A stretch of DNA of 64,000 bases from Pontederia crassipes (GCA_030549335.1 CM060188.1:47085696-47149695), one strand, 5' to 3'; numbered from the stretch's first letter, positions 12,737 to 25,900 are shown. Translations and numbers: made by a program. Notes: a model not told the origin generated them from the sequence alone.

Positions 12737-14255
12737 CACTACTAGAAAAACGCTGATTACCGACGGTAACGCAATTACCGATGATTTTTCAGTCGGAATC
12801 GATCCGTCGGAAAAATGCTCATCGTAAATCGATTTGCGATGATAAAAAAATCGTCGAAAATATCGACAGTCAGAACCGCCGGAAAAGTCCCGACGGTTTG
12901 AACCGTCGAAAGTTTTCGACGGTTGCAACCGCCGGAAAAGGCCGGCGGTTTGAACCGTCGAAAGTTTCCGACGATCATAACTGTGGAAACTTTCGACGAT
13001 CTTCGCAACCATCGAACTTTCGATGGTCGCAACCATCGCAAAGAATTTTTTAAATATAAAAAAAATTAGCGATCGGATCGGGTTGCGGCCAGCTCCGGCC
13101 GCGGCCAAATCCGGCCGCCCGCAAGCTGGTCGATCTGGGCGCCGGATCCACCGCCTGGCGCCAGATCCGGCCGCCGACATCGAATCCGGGCCGCTGGGGT
13201 CAGATCCGAGCCACCGACGCCCGATCCAGGCCGCTGGGGCTGGATCCGGCCGTTGGGGGTCGGATCCGTCGCCTGGCGGCAGATCAGGACCCCAACGGCC
13301 GGATCGACCGGCTTGCGGCCTGATCCGGCCGCCAGCGCCCGATTCGGACGCTGGAGGTCGGATCCGGCCGCTAGGCGGCCGATCCGGCCGCTGGGGGCCG
13401 GATCCGAACGCCCACGGCCGGATCCGGCCGCCAGCGGCGAGATCCGGCCGACAGCGGCTTCTGGCCGGAGAGAGAAAGAGAGAGAGACGCCGGCGTGGGA
13501 GAGGAAGAAGCAGACGCCGGCACGTCGCCGGCGTCCGGTGTGGGAGAGGGACGACCGGTGCTCGCGGGCCGGGAGAGGGAGAGAGAGAGGAGAGGAGGAA
13601 TTATATATAAGAGGAAAAGATGAGAGAAAGCGGGAAAAGGGAAAAAAAAACGGGATAACGAAATTTTAATTACCGACGGCTTCGGCCATCGAAAATGTAA
13701 ATATTAACTATTTTTATAATTACCGACGGTTGTGATCTCAAAACCGTCGGTAATTGCGACGATTTGTGCCGGCGCTAGTTATATTAATAAAATACTCTTT
13801 AAATGATATTATTATACATTTACCGACGGTTACGACCGTCGAAAATTGTGGCAGATTTTGCGACGGATGGATATTCGTCGGAAATATCGACGTTCCTAAT
13901 CATCGAAAAATTAAATAATAATATAAAAAATACATAATTTAATTTTTTCATTTTCGACGGTCGTAACCATCGGAAAAATTAAATAATAATATAAAAAATA
14001 CATAATTTATTTTTTTCATTTTCGACGGTCGTGACCGTCGAAAAATTCGTCGAAAATTACGACGGATGGATATCCGTCGGAAATATCGATGTTCCTAATC
14101 GTCAAAAAATTAAATAATAATATAAATTATTTTCGACGGTCATAACCGTCGAAAAATTCGTCGGAAACGAAACCGTCGAAAAATCCGTCGCAAATTGCGA
14201 CGGATTTCGAACCGTCGAAAATTGTCCATCGGAAAATCGTGATTTTCTTGTAGTG
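12737..14255. mobile_element. Complete non-autonomous CACTA element (1519 bp)
   Basis: The left end is CACTACTAGAAAAACG and the right end, reversed, is CACTACAAGAAAATCACG, so the inverted ends share CACTAC.AGAAAA. The three bases on each side are AGG (12734-12736 and 14256-14258), the 3-bp target duplication expected for CACTA elements. Both flanks carry many copies of CCGACGGT and its complement in either orientation (12767-13000 and 13670-14230), which are the subterminal repeats of the family. The centre (about 13075-13600) is a GC-rich block of imperfect GGATCCGGCCGC repeats and then purine-rich sequence. No transposase frame exists, so it must be mobilised in trans. Confidence 0.92.
13075..13480. 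repeat. GC-rich GATCCGGCCGC minisatellite inside CACTA
   Basis: More than fifteen imperfect copies of (A/G)GATCCG(G/A)CCGC separated by short GC-rich spacers. Open frames through it (such as 13023-13610 and 13253-13669) are by-products of the stop-poor composition, since all three frames give the same Arg/Pro/Gly-rich repeats. Confidence 0.8.
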
Positions 14256-15062
14256 AGGGCGGTGGAGCCGAAGGGGGCACGAGGGTTTGAGGGAGTCCGA
14301 ATCGAAGAAGAAAATTGGAGGAGATTTTTCTTTCCGATTTCAAGTTCTTCATTTCCTTTTTTTCTGATTTGAATTGAATTTCCTTTCTCTTTTTTATCTT
14401 CCCATGTTTTGATTTTTTTTGTTTCCCTTATTGTTTCCATGTTTGCATTTTCCTGTTGTTACATAAAATTTGTATGAATCTCTTCATGCATCATAAGGGA
14501 ATATGAACAGAGTCTAATTCATCTATTATCTTATCTATTTCATTAAAAATTGTATCAAAAAGTAAATCCAAAATCTTACGTACCATTTGAATTTCTGACT
14601 ACTTCAAACCTGCGACTTGTCATGCATTTTCCGACGAGGTCCGATGACTATCAATCATGAGTCCAATGTCCATTGACAAAGCTTTGCATGCCAAGTCGAG
14701 TAGCTGCGCACACACATCGTGGAGGAAGATCTAGGATTCTGAAGTTGAAAGAAAATTCTATTTTCTACATAAAAGGAGGTTCGTATGGGGAGGGTTATTT
14801 ATGGACGAACCCAAATAATTATGATATAATTAGTTTAATAATACATAAATAACTATTAAACTCACCTTTAATCAACTTCGGAACCATATCTTTACACCTT
14901 AATTATCTCTAATTAAAACAATATTTCTCTTTATTTCTTTTCCTTTCTTTTCTTCAATTCAAATTTTATCTTTTCTTAGCTTTTCATCCTTTATTTTAAA
15001 ATGGATTTTTAGAATTAAATAAATGAATAATTATTTTATTTATATATTTAATTAATAATAGA

Positions 15063-15220
15063 AAATCTTGGGGTGTTATATTGCACATTTTATTGTTCTA
15101 AATGAAATAATCCATCAATTTTAATGGGGTAAAATTAATAATGGATAATCTTGAGGTGTTATATTGCACATTTTATTGTTCTAAATGAAATAATCCATCA
15201 ATTTTTAATGGGGTAAAATT
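15063..15220. repeat. Tandem duplication of about 86 bp
   Basis: AATCTTGGGGTGTTATATTG..AATGGGGTAAAATT is followed at once by a near-identical second copy (AATCTTGAGGTG..). The unit includes the first ten bases of the neighbouring MITE, so it arose after the MITE was in place. Confidence 0.8.
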
Positions 15221-15373
15221 CACTAAATACCATCCAACTTTACTTGTTTCCTAATTCTATTCTCTAACTTTAGCCTTACAACTATTAACTTCTTTTACCA
15301 AGTGCCCTTTCCATTGGGTATATGTGGATTTTACCAATCATTTTGCTTATGTGACAAATCATTAAAAAAACAA

Positions 15374-15451
<78 letters not shown>

Positions 15452-15895
15452 TAAAAACAAAAAAATAGAACGGGGCACTCGCTCCCCCTTAACGTCTCGT
15501 GGCCTCGTAGGTGCCGGTGGGAGGGGCATAAGGGGGTCGCCCCCTCCTCTATGAGATCTAACAAGGCGAAAGGGGGACACCCCCCTTTTCGCGTCATTGG
15601 GTGTCGCCCCCTCCCTTCGACACCGGCTAGGTCGTCGAAGATTGAGGGGGAGGGGGTGGCACCCCTCCTATTTTTTATTTTTAAATTATTATATTAGTAT
15701 TTTAATGTTATTTTTATTTTATTATATTTTAAGGCTTGTCATGTAAGCAAAATGATTGGTAAATCATTTATATTTGATGAAAAAGGTAGTTGATGAAAGA
15801 AGTTAATAGTTAGGAGACAATTAGTTATAAAGTAAAGTTTGATAATAGAGTTGAAGAAGCCATTAAAGTTGGAGAACATTTAATAAAATGTATCC
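15211..15895. mobile_element. MULE-type MITE (685 bp)
   Basis: Long inverted arms of about 150 bp are visible. GGGTAAAATTCACTAAAT..TCCAACTTTA at the left corresponds to GGATACATTTTATTAAAT..TCCAACTTTA read backwards from the right. Deeper in, TTTACCAATCATTTTGCTTA matches the reverse of the right arm around 15747. The flanks are ATTTTTAATG (15201-15210) and ATTTATAATG (15896-15905), a target duplication with one mismatch and of the length expected for Mutator-like elements. The middle holds an (AAT)n run and a GC-rich segment. There is no coding sequence. Confidence 0.8.
15375..15451. repeat. (AAT)n microsatellite
   Basis: About 25 uninterrupted AAT units inside the MITE. The poly-Ile frame on the minus strand is an artefact of this run. 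Confidence 0.97.
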
Positions 15896-16172
15896 ATTTA
15901 TAATGAGCTAATGTTCCACTTTTTTCTTTACTTGAGAAGTTCATGACATATCACTGGTGGCTCCCTTCTTTTATAGAATTATCAAGTTAACTCGCTACAA
16001 GCATGACATCTATTTCATATGTCTTGATTGTTACAACTTGAATTGTGTTTACAACTACTTTAGAAGTTGATGATTAGTACGGAGGGAGGTCTCTTTATGG
16101 AATAAATAACATAGCCCATGCTTGATTGCTTAGGAAGAGATAGTTTTTAGGTAGTGCAAGCATTGATCTCTT

Positions 16173-16830
16173 GGGTAAATTACACGAATGGTTCCTCAAA
16201 ATTTTAACTACCTGACATCACATAATAAAAAATATTAAAAAAATTTAAGGACGCGTGCGAGCTAGCAGAGGAGGGTGCTGGCCCTCCTTTCCAAGCTCGC
16301 CCATAGGCGAGCTTCACACAAGGGGTGCCAATGCCCTCTCGCGAGCTCGTCGACATTTCTATCATTTTTTTATTAATTTTATAATATTTTATTACTATTA
16401 TATTATTTTTTATTGTACTATGTCAATAAGTTAATTTTTTTATTATATTTTATTATACTACGTCAGCAAAATAATCGGAAGACTATCTCTTACCGGTCAA
16501 GTGGATGAATTGTGCAATAGTATCAAAGTTGGAGGACCGTTTAGAAATCGACTCAAAGTTGGGGAATGGTCCGAGTAATTTATTTGATTTACTAGCGTTA
16601 AATGACGTGGATGACTTCAATGATGTATATGAAAAAGAAACAACTCACGTGAACAGCAATCGAGAAACTCATTATCACCGATCAAGAGGACTAATCGTAT
16701 AAAAAAATAAAAAATAAGAGATGTTCTAATTATAAATTGAAGTTGAGGGGCCAATTTGAAAATAACTCAAAATTAGGGGATCAGTTTGAAAATGACTCAA
16801 AATTAAGGAATCAGTGATTTTTCTTTCTTT
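16173..16830. mobile_element. Possible second MULE-like element upstream of the SDR gene
   Basis: GGGTAAATTACACGAATGGT at 16173 resembles the reverse of the sequence ending at about 16580 (TAAATTACTCGGACCATTCC). Several further inverted or direct sub-repeats of 'CTCAAA(A/G)TT.GGG' follow up to 16830. Identity is only moderate and no target duplication is clear, so this is a tentative call. It lies directly upstream of the first SDR exon and would therefore make up most of its promoter. Confidence 0.4.
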
Positions 16831-16924
16831 CCAGGATTTGTAAAGACTGAACATTGTTTTTATTCTCTCATATCTTGATCTATCATGCAAAGGAGAGAAA
16901 GTCTCATGAAATTTCTCAAAATTA

Positions 16925-19900
16925 ATGAAGTCGAAGGTTCTCGTCGATCGATGGAGATTTCCGTCGGCGATACCCGCCGGTGCCATCTCCGGCGCACCTC
17001 GTCGCCAAGTGATGTGTTTTCCTCGAGCGCCCAAGAAGGTGGCGATGGCGACGCGGCCGGAACGCGGCGGCGTGGGCAACCGTATGTTCGTCTTTGGCAC
17101 CGGGTTCGTCGGCCGCTATGTTTCCGATCGATTGATTCGAGAAGGATGGTAAAAAGTTCTGTAGCCATCGATCCTTCGAGCTTTATGTTTCTGGATTTTT
17201 TTTTTTGTAGTCATTATGTCTTCTCTCGTTCCATGAATGTTAGCCCTGGAGTTGGAGAGTGTTTATACATGCTACTTGTTTTTGCCAGGCAAGTGTCTGG
17301 TACCTGCACAAGCGAATCCAAGCGGAGAGAGCTCGAGGAGATGGGATTGGATGCCGTCGTCTTTGATGCAACCAAGAACAAGTACGGTCGTTTTGAACTT
17401 TTCTGGTACTGCGACAGTTTTCATCACATGAATCCAATTCCTATATATCTTCTTCTGTTTGCAGACTTACCGACCTTCAGGTTTTGCCCCTTGCAACTCA
17501 CCTCTTAGTCACTATCCCGCCCATTGCTCACATTGGTGATCCTGTAAGCCAAGTTTAATCTTCCTGTCATTAGTTCTTTTATGTCAATTTAGCTGATTCT
17601 TTTGGTCAATAGTAGATGGGCATATACGCTTATATGATTTCTGATGCAGTTGCTTTGTTTACAAGAAGACTTGCGGACGACATTAAGATGTGCAAATCTT
17701 GAATGGCTATGTTACCTGTCCTCAACAAGTATGTTGAAACAATATTATGGCTCCTCAAAATATTATCCTCACTAGGTTTTCCATCGCACTTTGTTATGTG
17801 AAACACAGTCATATTATTTGAATATCTTCTGTGCTATTCTAAGAGACAACAAACCAGATTTATGTCAGAGAAACATCATTCTTAGAGTCAATTTACACTT
17901 CTTTTACGACAACTTTTCTTAGCTCAAAGGTACAGATCTATCAAGTAATGGGTGGTGGTCAACAAGTGCTTGAGCTGCATCAACAACCAAGACATGTTAA
18001 TTCCATGAAGTTCATTAAGTCTTCTAATATTCAAGTTTATCCCATTGGTTAGTTAATGTAAACATGCAGGCCCTATGATTATTGGGGATGGATGAGAAAC
18101 TGTTTCAGTTTTTTCTTTGAGCATCAATCTTAAGTCCATCCCCTTGGCTAATAAAGTAAATATGAAACTTAATGAAACATGAATATGGCTATTAAAGATG
18201 AACTATGAAAATTATAGCATCAGATCTAATTAATATTGCATTAAGTTCATACTTTTAGTACATATGCTAGGACACATTCCTTTCACTACAACTACTACAA
18301 CAACAACAACAAAGCCTTATCCCACTAGGTGGGGTCGGCTACATGGATCATACGACGCCATTCCGCTCTATTAGTAACCAAGCCTTTCGGTATATTATTC
18401 ACCAATAGATCTTGCTCTATTAGTTCGCCAAGTGTCCGCCTTGGCCTCCCTCTGCCTCTTTTAATCGGACTCCAGATTATTTGATCTACTCTTTTTACTG
18501 GCGCATCTAATGGTCTTCTCTGAACATGACCAAACCATCTCAAACGATTCTCTACCATTTTCTCACTAATAGGAGCCACTCCGACTCGTTCACGTATATG
18601 GTCATTCCTAATCTTATCTAATCTTGTATGACCACACATCCATCTCAACATCCTCATTTCGGCTACCCCCACTTTACGTTCATGTTGTCCCTTCATAGCC
18701 CAACATTCACTACCATATAACACTGCTGGCCTTATAGCAGTACGATAGAATTTTCCTTTAACTTTATTGGGTATTTTTCTATCACAAAGAACTCCAGTGG
18801 CTTTCCTCCACTTACACCAACCAGCTTGAATTCTATGATTAACATCGTCATCAATCTCACCATCTTGTTTTACAATTGATCCTAAATATTTAAACTTTGT
18901 CACTTGAGGAATTATATCCTCCCCTAACCTAACTTTCAAATCGTCTCTAAGTTGTTTATTTGTGAAATTGCTATGCATATATTCCTTTCACTAAATCTGC
19001 TATTTTTCTTAACTAATCCTTGTGATTCAGTTGTTATTATTGGCACATCCTCAATCAAAGGACCTCATGAACAGTACTCTTTGAAACATTTTGTGATGCC
19101 AAATTTGTTTGTTCTTGGCAGTAGTTAAATATTTATTGTCTCATAAAAATACTCAGAAACATTATGGTAACTCATTCTGAAGTTGATAATAAAAGTGAAA
19201 ACTTGCATCTCTAGTAGCTCACTAAACTGATGAGCACAGGAATTATCTTGGGAGAAACTCTTAGTTTGGTTCTATTAAGGGTCAGAAGTAGAAAAAAAAA
19301 TAACAGCAATACCTACTTACACGAGTGTGAAAGGAGTTCATGAAGGTTAATGAAATATTGTATAATCTGCATTTGTGGTAAATGTGCTTTAATGTTCCAG
19401 GCTCAGTAATCAATAATGTTTTAGTTCTTAGAACTACATGTTTTACAGGTGTTTACGGGGATTGTGGAGGTGCATTGGTTGATGAAAAGTAAGCACTGGT
19501 TGTTCTCTTTGATCAGTTCCTGATTTTGAAAACTATATCTTGTTCATCTTAGCAAGTTTTTTTTTTCTTATCCAGTTATCCTGCGCATCCTATAACAGAA
19601 TCTGCAAAGTTAAGGTTGGCAGCAGAGGAAGGATGGCTGAGTCTAGCACATGATCTTGGTATAACAGTCTACGTCTTTCGACTGGGAGGCATATATGGAC
19701 CTGGACGAAGGTTCATTTTTCTTTTACTCACACTAATGTGCAATTCACAAATCAGAAAAAGTGTTTCATTCCTCCCTGGACTCTGACCCCGTGCTTATCA
19801 TTCAACACTTAGTCTTATTGTCACGATCTACTTGATGTGCAACGTGTCTATCTTTGCTATTTCTGATTTACCTAATCCAACAATTTGAGGAGAAAAAATT

Positions 19901-22900
19901 ACTGCACAATTTGATATTTTGATTGACATTTTACTTATAAGATCACAGCTGAATTTTGTTACATTCTGATGCCTGCTTTTCTTTTTCATATAGCTTTCCT
20001 GATTTTGGTTTTATGCAAAAATTTTCTTGTTCTTTCTCTTTGTTCAACACAGTGCTGTGCACACCATCATGAAAAACAACCCCTTGTCTGAAGGGCAACA
20101 GAATAGGATGTCTAAACTTTACACAGCCCGTATTCATGTTGCTGATGTATATCAAGCAATCAAGGCTAGTTTTGAACTTACTTCTGTTGGGTATGTACTG
20201 TTCCACCCCACACCCCCCTTTCCCTGTTTCATCCTTATTGTTACAATGATATTTCGTTGGTTCATGAATACTTGCCTTAGACTTAGGAAAGAAAGTAAGA
20301 TCATTTGTTCTTTCAATGATTTGGCAATTTCCTCAAGAGAGAGCATCTTCGATTAATGTAAATCCGCTGATGCTCTGATACTTTCTTGAAAAAAAAAAAA
20401 AACTAATGCTCTGGCATCTGCTGATATTGAATATAAGTAAATGAATACAAGATTAGGTAACAGTTAGAGTTTGTGATTTCAAAATTAAATGACTACGACT
20501 ATATGAGTTTCAATACTGATTAATAGGTTCACAGTTGTGAAGTGTGGTATGCTTCTTGACGTAGTTGATTGGATCTTGAATTCAAGATTTCAGGAGCATA
20601 TGGCAGTCTCTCAAAGAAAGGGGCATACATCAGGGCTTAATCACTAACATAAGTGAGATGGTGGAGTGCCTTTGGCATTCTTGTGGGCTATTTAGTCACA
20701 ACCATGGTTTTCATGATTTCGATCCGGCTAGTAAGATCTTACGATCTTTGGAGAGAAAGCACTCCGAGCTTACCTAGAAAATCTTAAACGTAGAATCTAT
20801 AAATGATCTGAATCCCCGATACTTGGTACAATTTTTTTTATATAGAATAAACAAATTGATAGTGAATGTAAAAGACCTAGATTTAACTTATTTTGACTAT
20901 GTTATCTTTATCTTTTATATGTAAGTTTCACTTGTGTTTACTCTATCATTCAATAGTTCAATGTTATTGTACAAGTTCACAATTATGTTATCTTTTATTA
21001 AAATCATGTTCCATTTATGCATGTATACATATTGTAATTATATTTTGATATAAGTTGTACCTTTTTAAGCGTCATTATTATGTAATTAGTATTTTTCTTA
21101 TTTAAATTAAACTATCATATTGTGCTTCATTATATATATATATATACATAGATTTGAAAAAGATATGAATAAACATCAATGATTATGAATGGATAAATTA
21201 TTTTATTTTGAAAATTGTTTTTTATTCATAGGGTAGGATCCTACGATCATTACTCCTCCAAACGCTTTTTGTTTCTACCACAAAAAATGATCTTGACAAC
21301 CTTGATCACAGCAAGAACAATTTTTTTTTTTGAGGAGAAAAAGGATGAGCACCAAGTTAGGGTGTCATCCGTGTATATATATCATTATGAAAGAAAAAGT
21401 ACAAGTGTAAGCCCTCAAGAAGAGAGCAGCAAAAGGAGAAGAAAATACAATCACTGGCCAAAGCCCCACTCCTGAAGAAGAAAGGAGCAGTGGTGCACAA
21501 TCGCCTTCGAGCTGGCAAGTCGCACTACCAAAGATGATCCGGTTGCGTTGAAGTCAAATAGCCCAGGCACCGGCCAAAAATGTCGAAAAAAGTTGTCCGT
21601 CGTTCGCTGGGGGCTCTAAGAGAGTGACATAGCTCCTTCAGCGAGGTAGGAGTACTTCGAAATAAGCTCAACCGCACCCAAACCTCCTGGGCTACAGTGC
21701 ACCCAAAGAATAGATGTGTGATGTCCTCTTCCGCGTCACCACATAAAACGCAGTGCGTGTGGGGTGCCCACCTCGCCCTTTATCTCCTAGTGAGAATCCG
21801 TCCGTGCCGCAGAAGCCAAGCAAAAACCTTGACTTTAAGCGGCACCCCGAGGCGCCAAAAGCATCTGAAGTCGGCATGTAGGATGTCTGGATCTGACTGG
21901 GTGGAAGGAAGTGGAGATAAAGGCTGCGAGCAGAAAAAGTCTCAGAAACCCATAGCCAGTCGTCGGCCCTGGAGGCGTCCGGGCGGAAAAGCGATCCGCT
22001 CATGGAGGACCATAAGCTCAGAGCAGCGTGTGTCGGAAAGGGCAGTCCTGAAGGTGGGGGTCCATGAGCCGGTGCCAGGACCACCAGATTGAGACCAAGC
22101 CTCCGCAACGGAAGGGTCTGGATGTGCCGCAAGTGCCAAGAGGCGAGGAAAGGAAGCTGCCAAAGAACCCCCCGGGAGCCAATCATGATGCCAGAATGAA
22201 AAGGACTCACCAGAGCCGAGGGAAGGAACCAAAAATGGCCGGATCAGGGGAAGAAGCGCTGCGACACCCCTCAGAAAGCAGATGCTCCACGTGGGAGACG
22301 AGCCCTAGAATCCCAAGAAAGGTCCTGATCATAACACACGAAGAAAACCGAGCGTCAAAGACAATCATGAGGTCCCATAATCCGTCCGACCCATCGAGCC
22401 AATAAAGCCCAATTGGTAAACCAGAGATCACGAATCCCAAGCCCACCCTGGGAGGTAGGGCGGCAACAGATCTGCCAAGAAACAAGATGAATGGCCCGGT
22501 GATCAGAGGCACTCCCCTGCCAAAAAAAACTACTCTGTAAGGAATCCATCCTCCTCTGAACCTGCCCAGGCAATCGAAGGACGGACATATAGTAAATTGG
22601 CAAAGAAGATAAGACCGAGCGGAGCAGAATAAGACGGCCCCCACGTGATAGCAGCCTCGAACTCCAACCCTGCAACCTGTGCTCCATCCGCTCAATAACC
22701 GGTGTCCACATACGAGAGCCGATGTGATGGTCAAATAAAGGAAGACCCAAGTAAGTGATCGGCAAGGTGCCAGTCGGGGTGCGAAGCTCGGAAGCACAGG
22801 CCTCCTCCTCCTCTGGGACCATACCGAAAGAAATGAAAGATGATTTGGCATGGTTGATCTGAAGGCCGGATGCAGCTCCAAAAAGATCCACCAGAATGGC

Positions 22901-25900
22901 TAGCTGCCTGGCCTCCTGCGTAGAGCCCTCAATGAAAAATAATATGTCATCTGCATACTGAAGAAGTGGAATGAGGCTGCCAGCGAAACCCTTGAAAAGA
23001 CCGGCGGCGCACGAAGCCTGGGTGCATCTGGCGAGCGCATCGACTGCCAGGACAAAAAGCATAGGAGCAAGGGGGCAGCCCCATCGAACTCCTCTCTGTG
23101 GCTGAATCCAGGAGCTAGTAGATGAGCCATTGACCAGGATTGAGAAGGAAGCGGTGGTAACGCATCGCTTCATCCACTCAATCCAAGTCGTGGGGAAACC
23201 TCTGACCTGCAGGGAGTGCCACAAAAAAGACCATGAGACAGAGTCATAAGCTTTGGAGAAGTCAACCTTCCAAAGAAAGGCACGACTGCAGGTCCATCAC
23301 CAGTGCGCGATGATCTCTGCGGCCATGCCATAGCTGTCGGTGATGGAGCGGCCATGGATGAAGGCTGGGTGTCCAGGATGAATGAGATCCGGAAGCACCT
23401 CCCGCAGACGATTAGCCAATACCCGAGCCACCACGAGGTATATAGCATTAGATATGACAATCGGTCTGAAGTCCTCCATACGCTCAGCCGTGGTGCACTT
23501 CGGCAGCATGAAGAGCAAGAACCGGTCGAGACGCTCGAAACCTCGGTTCCCACTGGTGAACTCGTGGAAGACCGCCATGACGTCCACCCGAACGACTGGC
23601 CAAAACTCCCGATAAAAGAACACCGGAAAGCCATCCGGTTCGGGGGATGCGTCACTATTGAGGTCGCGAAATGCCTCGATAACCTCCTTAGAGAAAGCCT
23701 GCAAAAGAAGAGAAGTATGGTCATCAGTGAGATTGGGGATTCCCCCAGGCGACCACCCCCGGGGGCTGGGGGTTGTCGCCTAGAGGCCTCCCAATAATAT
23801 GTTGAGATGGCATCCATGATGTGCTGCTGGCCAGAAATGTGTTGCCCCTGAACCAATAATTGATCAATTTGATTCTGTCGACGCCGGGAGCTCGCATAAA
23901 GGTGAAAGAAACGAGTGTTGGCATCGCCCTCGCGTAGCCAGGTTTGGTGAGAGCGCTGTCTCCACTCAATCTCCACCTTCAGATCCTCTGAACAGATAGT
24001 CGACTGAGCCTGCGCTCAGTATGCTCCGCCTCAGTGAGCTGGCGAGAGTCTTCCACCCTATCCAACCTTGTGATAATATCGAGAGCCTTGGTCCTCCGAC
24101 TCTGCCGGTCCTCGCGAATTTGCCTCCAGTGACCCTGAAGAAAAGCCTGCAACCCAGCAAGGCGGGAGGCAAGGGTTCGGGTCGCCGTGTCAGAGGGAGA
24201 AGAACTCTGCCACTGATCTGTCACCAGCTAGCGAAAGCCGTCCTCCAAAAGCCAGGACCGCTCGAAACGGAAGCATGATCGGCGAGTCGTGGCCTCCCCA
24301 GACTGCCACAAGAGGGGAGTGTGGTCCGAAAAAGGTCTGTCCATAGCCTGTACCTCCGCGAAATGGTGGGCCTCGGCCAGCTCAAGGGATCCAAGAAAAC
24401 GATCGATCCTCGACCATGCCGATGAGGCCGCCGTACTCCTCCACGTGAACCTGCAACCAGAAGCAGGAAAGTCCAACAATGACAGAGAGTTTATGAAATC
24501 CCTGAACTCCTCAGCTCCGTGATCTCTCCCACTGCGGGCAAGGGGGCGGTCATCCATGTCGAGTGTGACATTAAAGTCACCCCCAATGAGCCATCGAGTC
24601 TTGAACAACCGGGCCCGTACCGGTTGGAGCTCCTCCCATAACGTAGCTCGAAGCGAAGCTGAGCAAGGGCCATAGACGCATGATATGAGATACGAGCTAT
24701 CATCCGCTCGAAGTTTGAGATGAGCCGATAATGAAAATCTATCCACCCAGGAGTCTGCCAAATCGAATAAATCTCCACGCCATCCAATAATGCAGCCCCC
24801 AAACTGCCCAATAGAAGCCAAGGAGATGTGTTCCGAAATACGAGAACCCCCAATTTGAGACCAAACAGGAGAGCCACAATCCTGGAGCTTGGTTTCCTGG
24901 AGTAAAACCACATCAACATCCCATGACTGTAAGTAGCAACCAAGGGTACGCCGCCTGTCCACATCACCAAGACCTCGCACGTTCCAGGTCAGCACCTTCA
25001 TAATTAAACAGTCACCCTATCCCCACTGGCGAGGCCAGAGGACGCAACCCTCCGCCTCCTGATGTGACTCCGTGAAACTGACAATAGGCGGTGAAGGGGT
25101 CGGCGTACTGACAGCCTCACAGCCGAATCCAAACGGGACCTGTTTCGGCGACGCAAGTCCCGAAAACCTGTCCCAGTTGCCACCTCCCTGATTTCTTCTT
25201 CTGATCTTCCTGCTAGCAATCCAGGTTCACTGGCCGCCTGATCCCCTGAGGATGCCGAAGACCCCTCTGGGAGCACTTCCATGGACGTAGCTACTGAGGT
25301 CGGCGGCTGGACCGTTTGGGATGATGCGACCAGAGTGGGTTGGCCGCGATCAACAGGTGGCGGCGGAGTGATGGCCATGCCGGCGGAGAGCGGTGGTGTG
25401 GCAGCCAGTCCGGCGACGCGGTGGTGGTAGAATTGAGTGAAGGATGTCATAGAGGTGGAAGGAGGGTCGCCGGCGGAGGACGGGGGCAGTTGGGTGGGGT
25501 CGGGCGATTGAGTAAGGGGCGGTGGATGTTGAGGGGGGTTGGTGGAAGGATTTAAGGCCGTCGAAGGTGGTGGCGAGTAGGGGACAGATGGCGGTGAGGT
25601 GGGTGGCAGGCTCGCCAAACGGTGAAGGATCACCGGCGGTGGGCCCAGAGGTTGGAGAGGGGTCGGCGTCGGCGTCGGGCCAGAGGAGGAGGGATTTAAG
25701 GCCGTCGAAGGTGGTGGCGGATAGAGGGAGGGTGGCGGTGAGGAGGGTGGCAAGCTCGCCAGACGGTGAAGGATCACCGGCGATGGACCCAGATGGGGGG
25801 CCGACGTCGGCATTGGGTCAGAGGAGGAAGCAGAGGAGGGGGTGGAAAATTGAGTTGTTTTGGCTCGAGCGCGTGGCCTGGGCCCGGACCGAGTTCGCGT

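Larger units (their letters stand above)
10612..15080. mobile_element. Probable Gypsy-type LTR, solo, interrupted by CACTA
   Basis: TGTAATGCCCC at 10612 and GGGGTGTTATA at 15070-15080 are near-perfect inverted ends of the TGTAACACCCC..GGGGTGTTACA type common in plant Ty3/Gypsy LTRs. Inside are a doubled 164-bp unit (11460-11787) and text around 11040-11130 of the kind seen in large Gypsy LTRs. Removing the 1.5-kb CACTA leaves about 2.95 kb. No pol or gag coding adjoins it, so a solo LTR is the simplest reading. Its flanking 5-mers (TAAAA and TTGCA) do not match, and the right end lies in a small tandem duplication, so the right boundary is uncertain. Confidence 0.5.

Noticed and set aside
12677..13180. 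167-codon minus frame
   Set aside because: It spans the left CACTA border and its repetitive CCGACGGT motifs; no domain is visible.
13023..13669. Long overlapping Arg/Pro/Gly-rich frames (up to 195 codons)
   Set aside because: They run through the GC-rich minisatellite of a CACTA element in several frames at once; stop-poor composition explains them.
15362..15580. Poly-Ile protein
   Set aside because: A translation of the (AAT)n run inside the MULE MITE.
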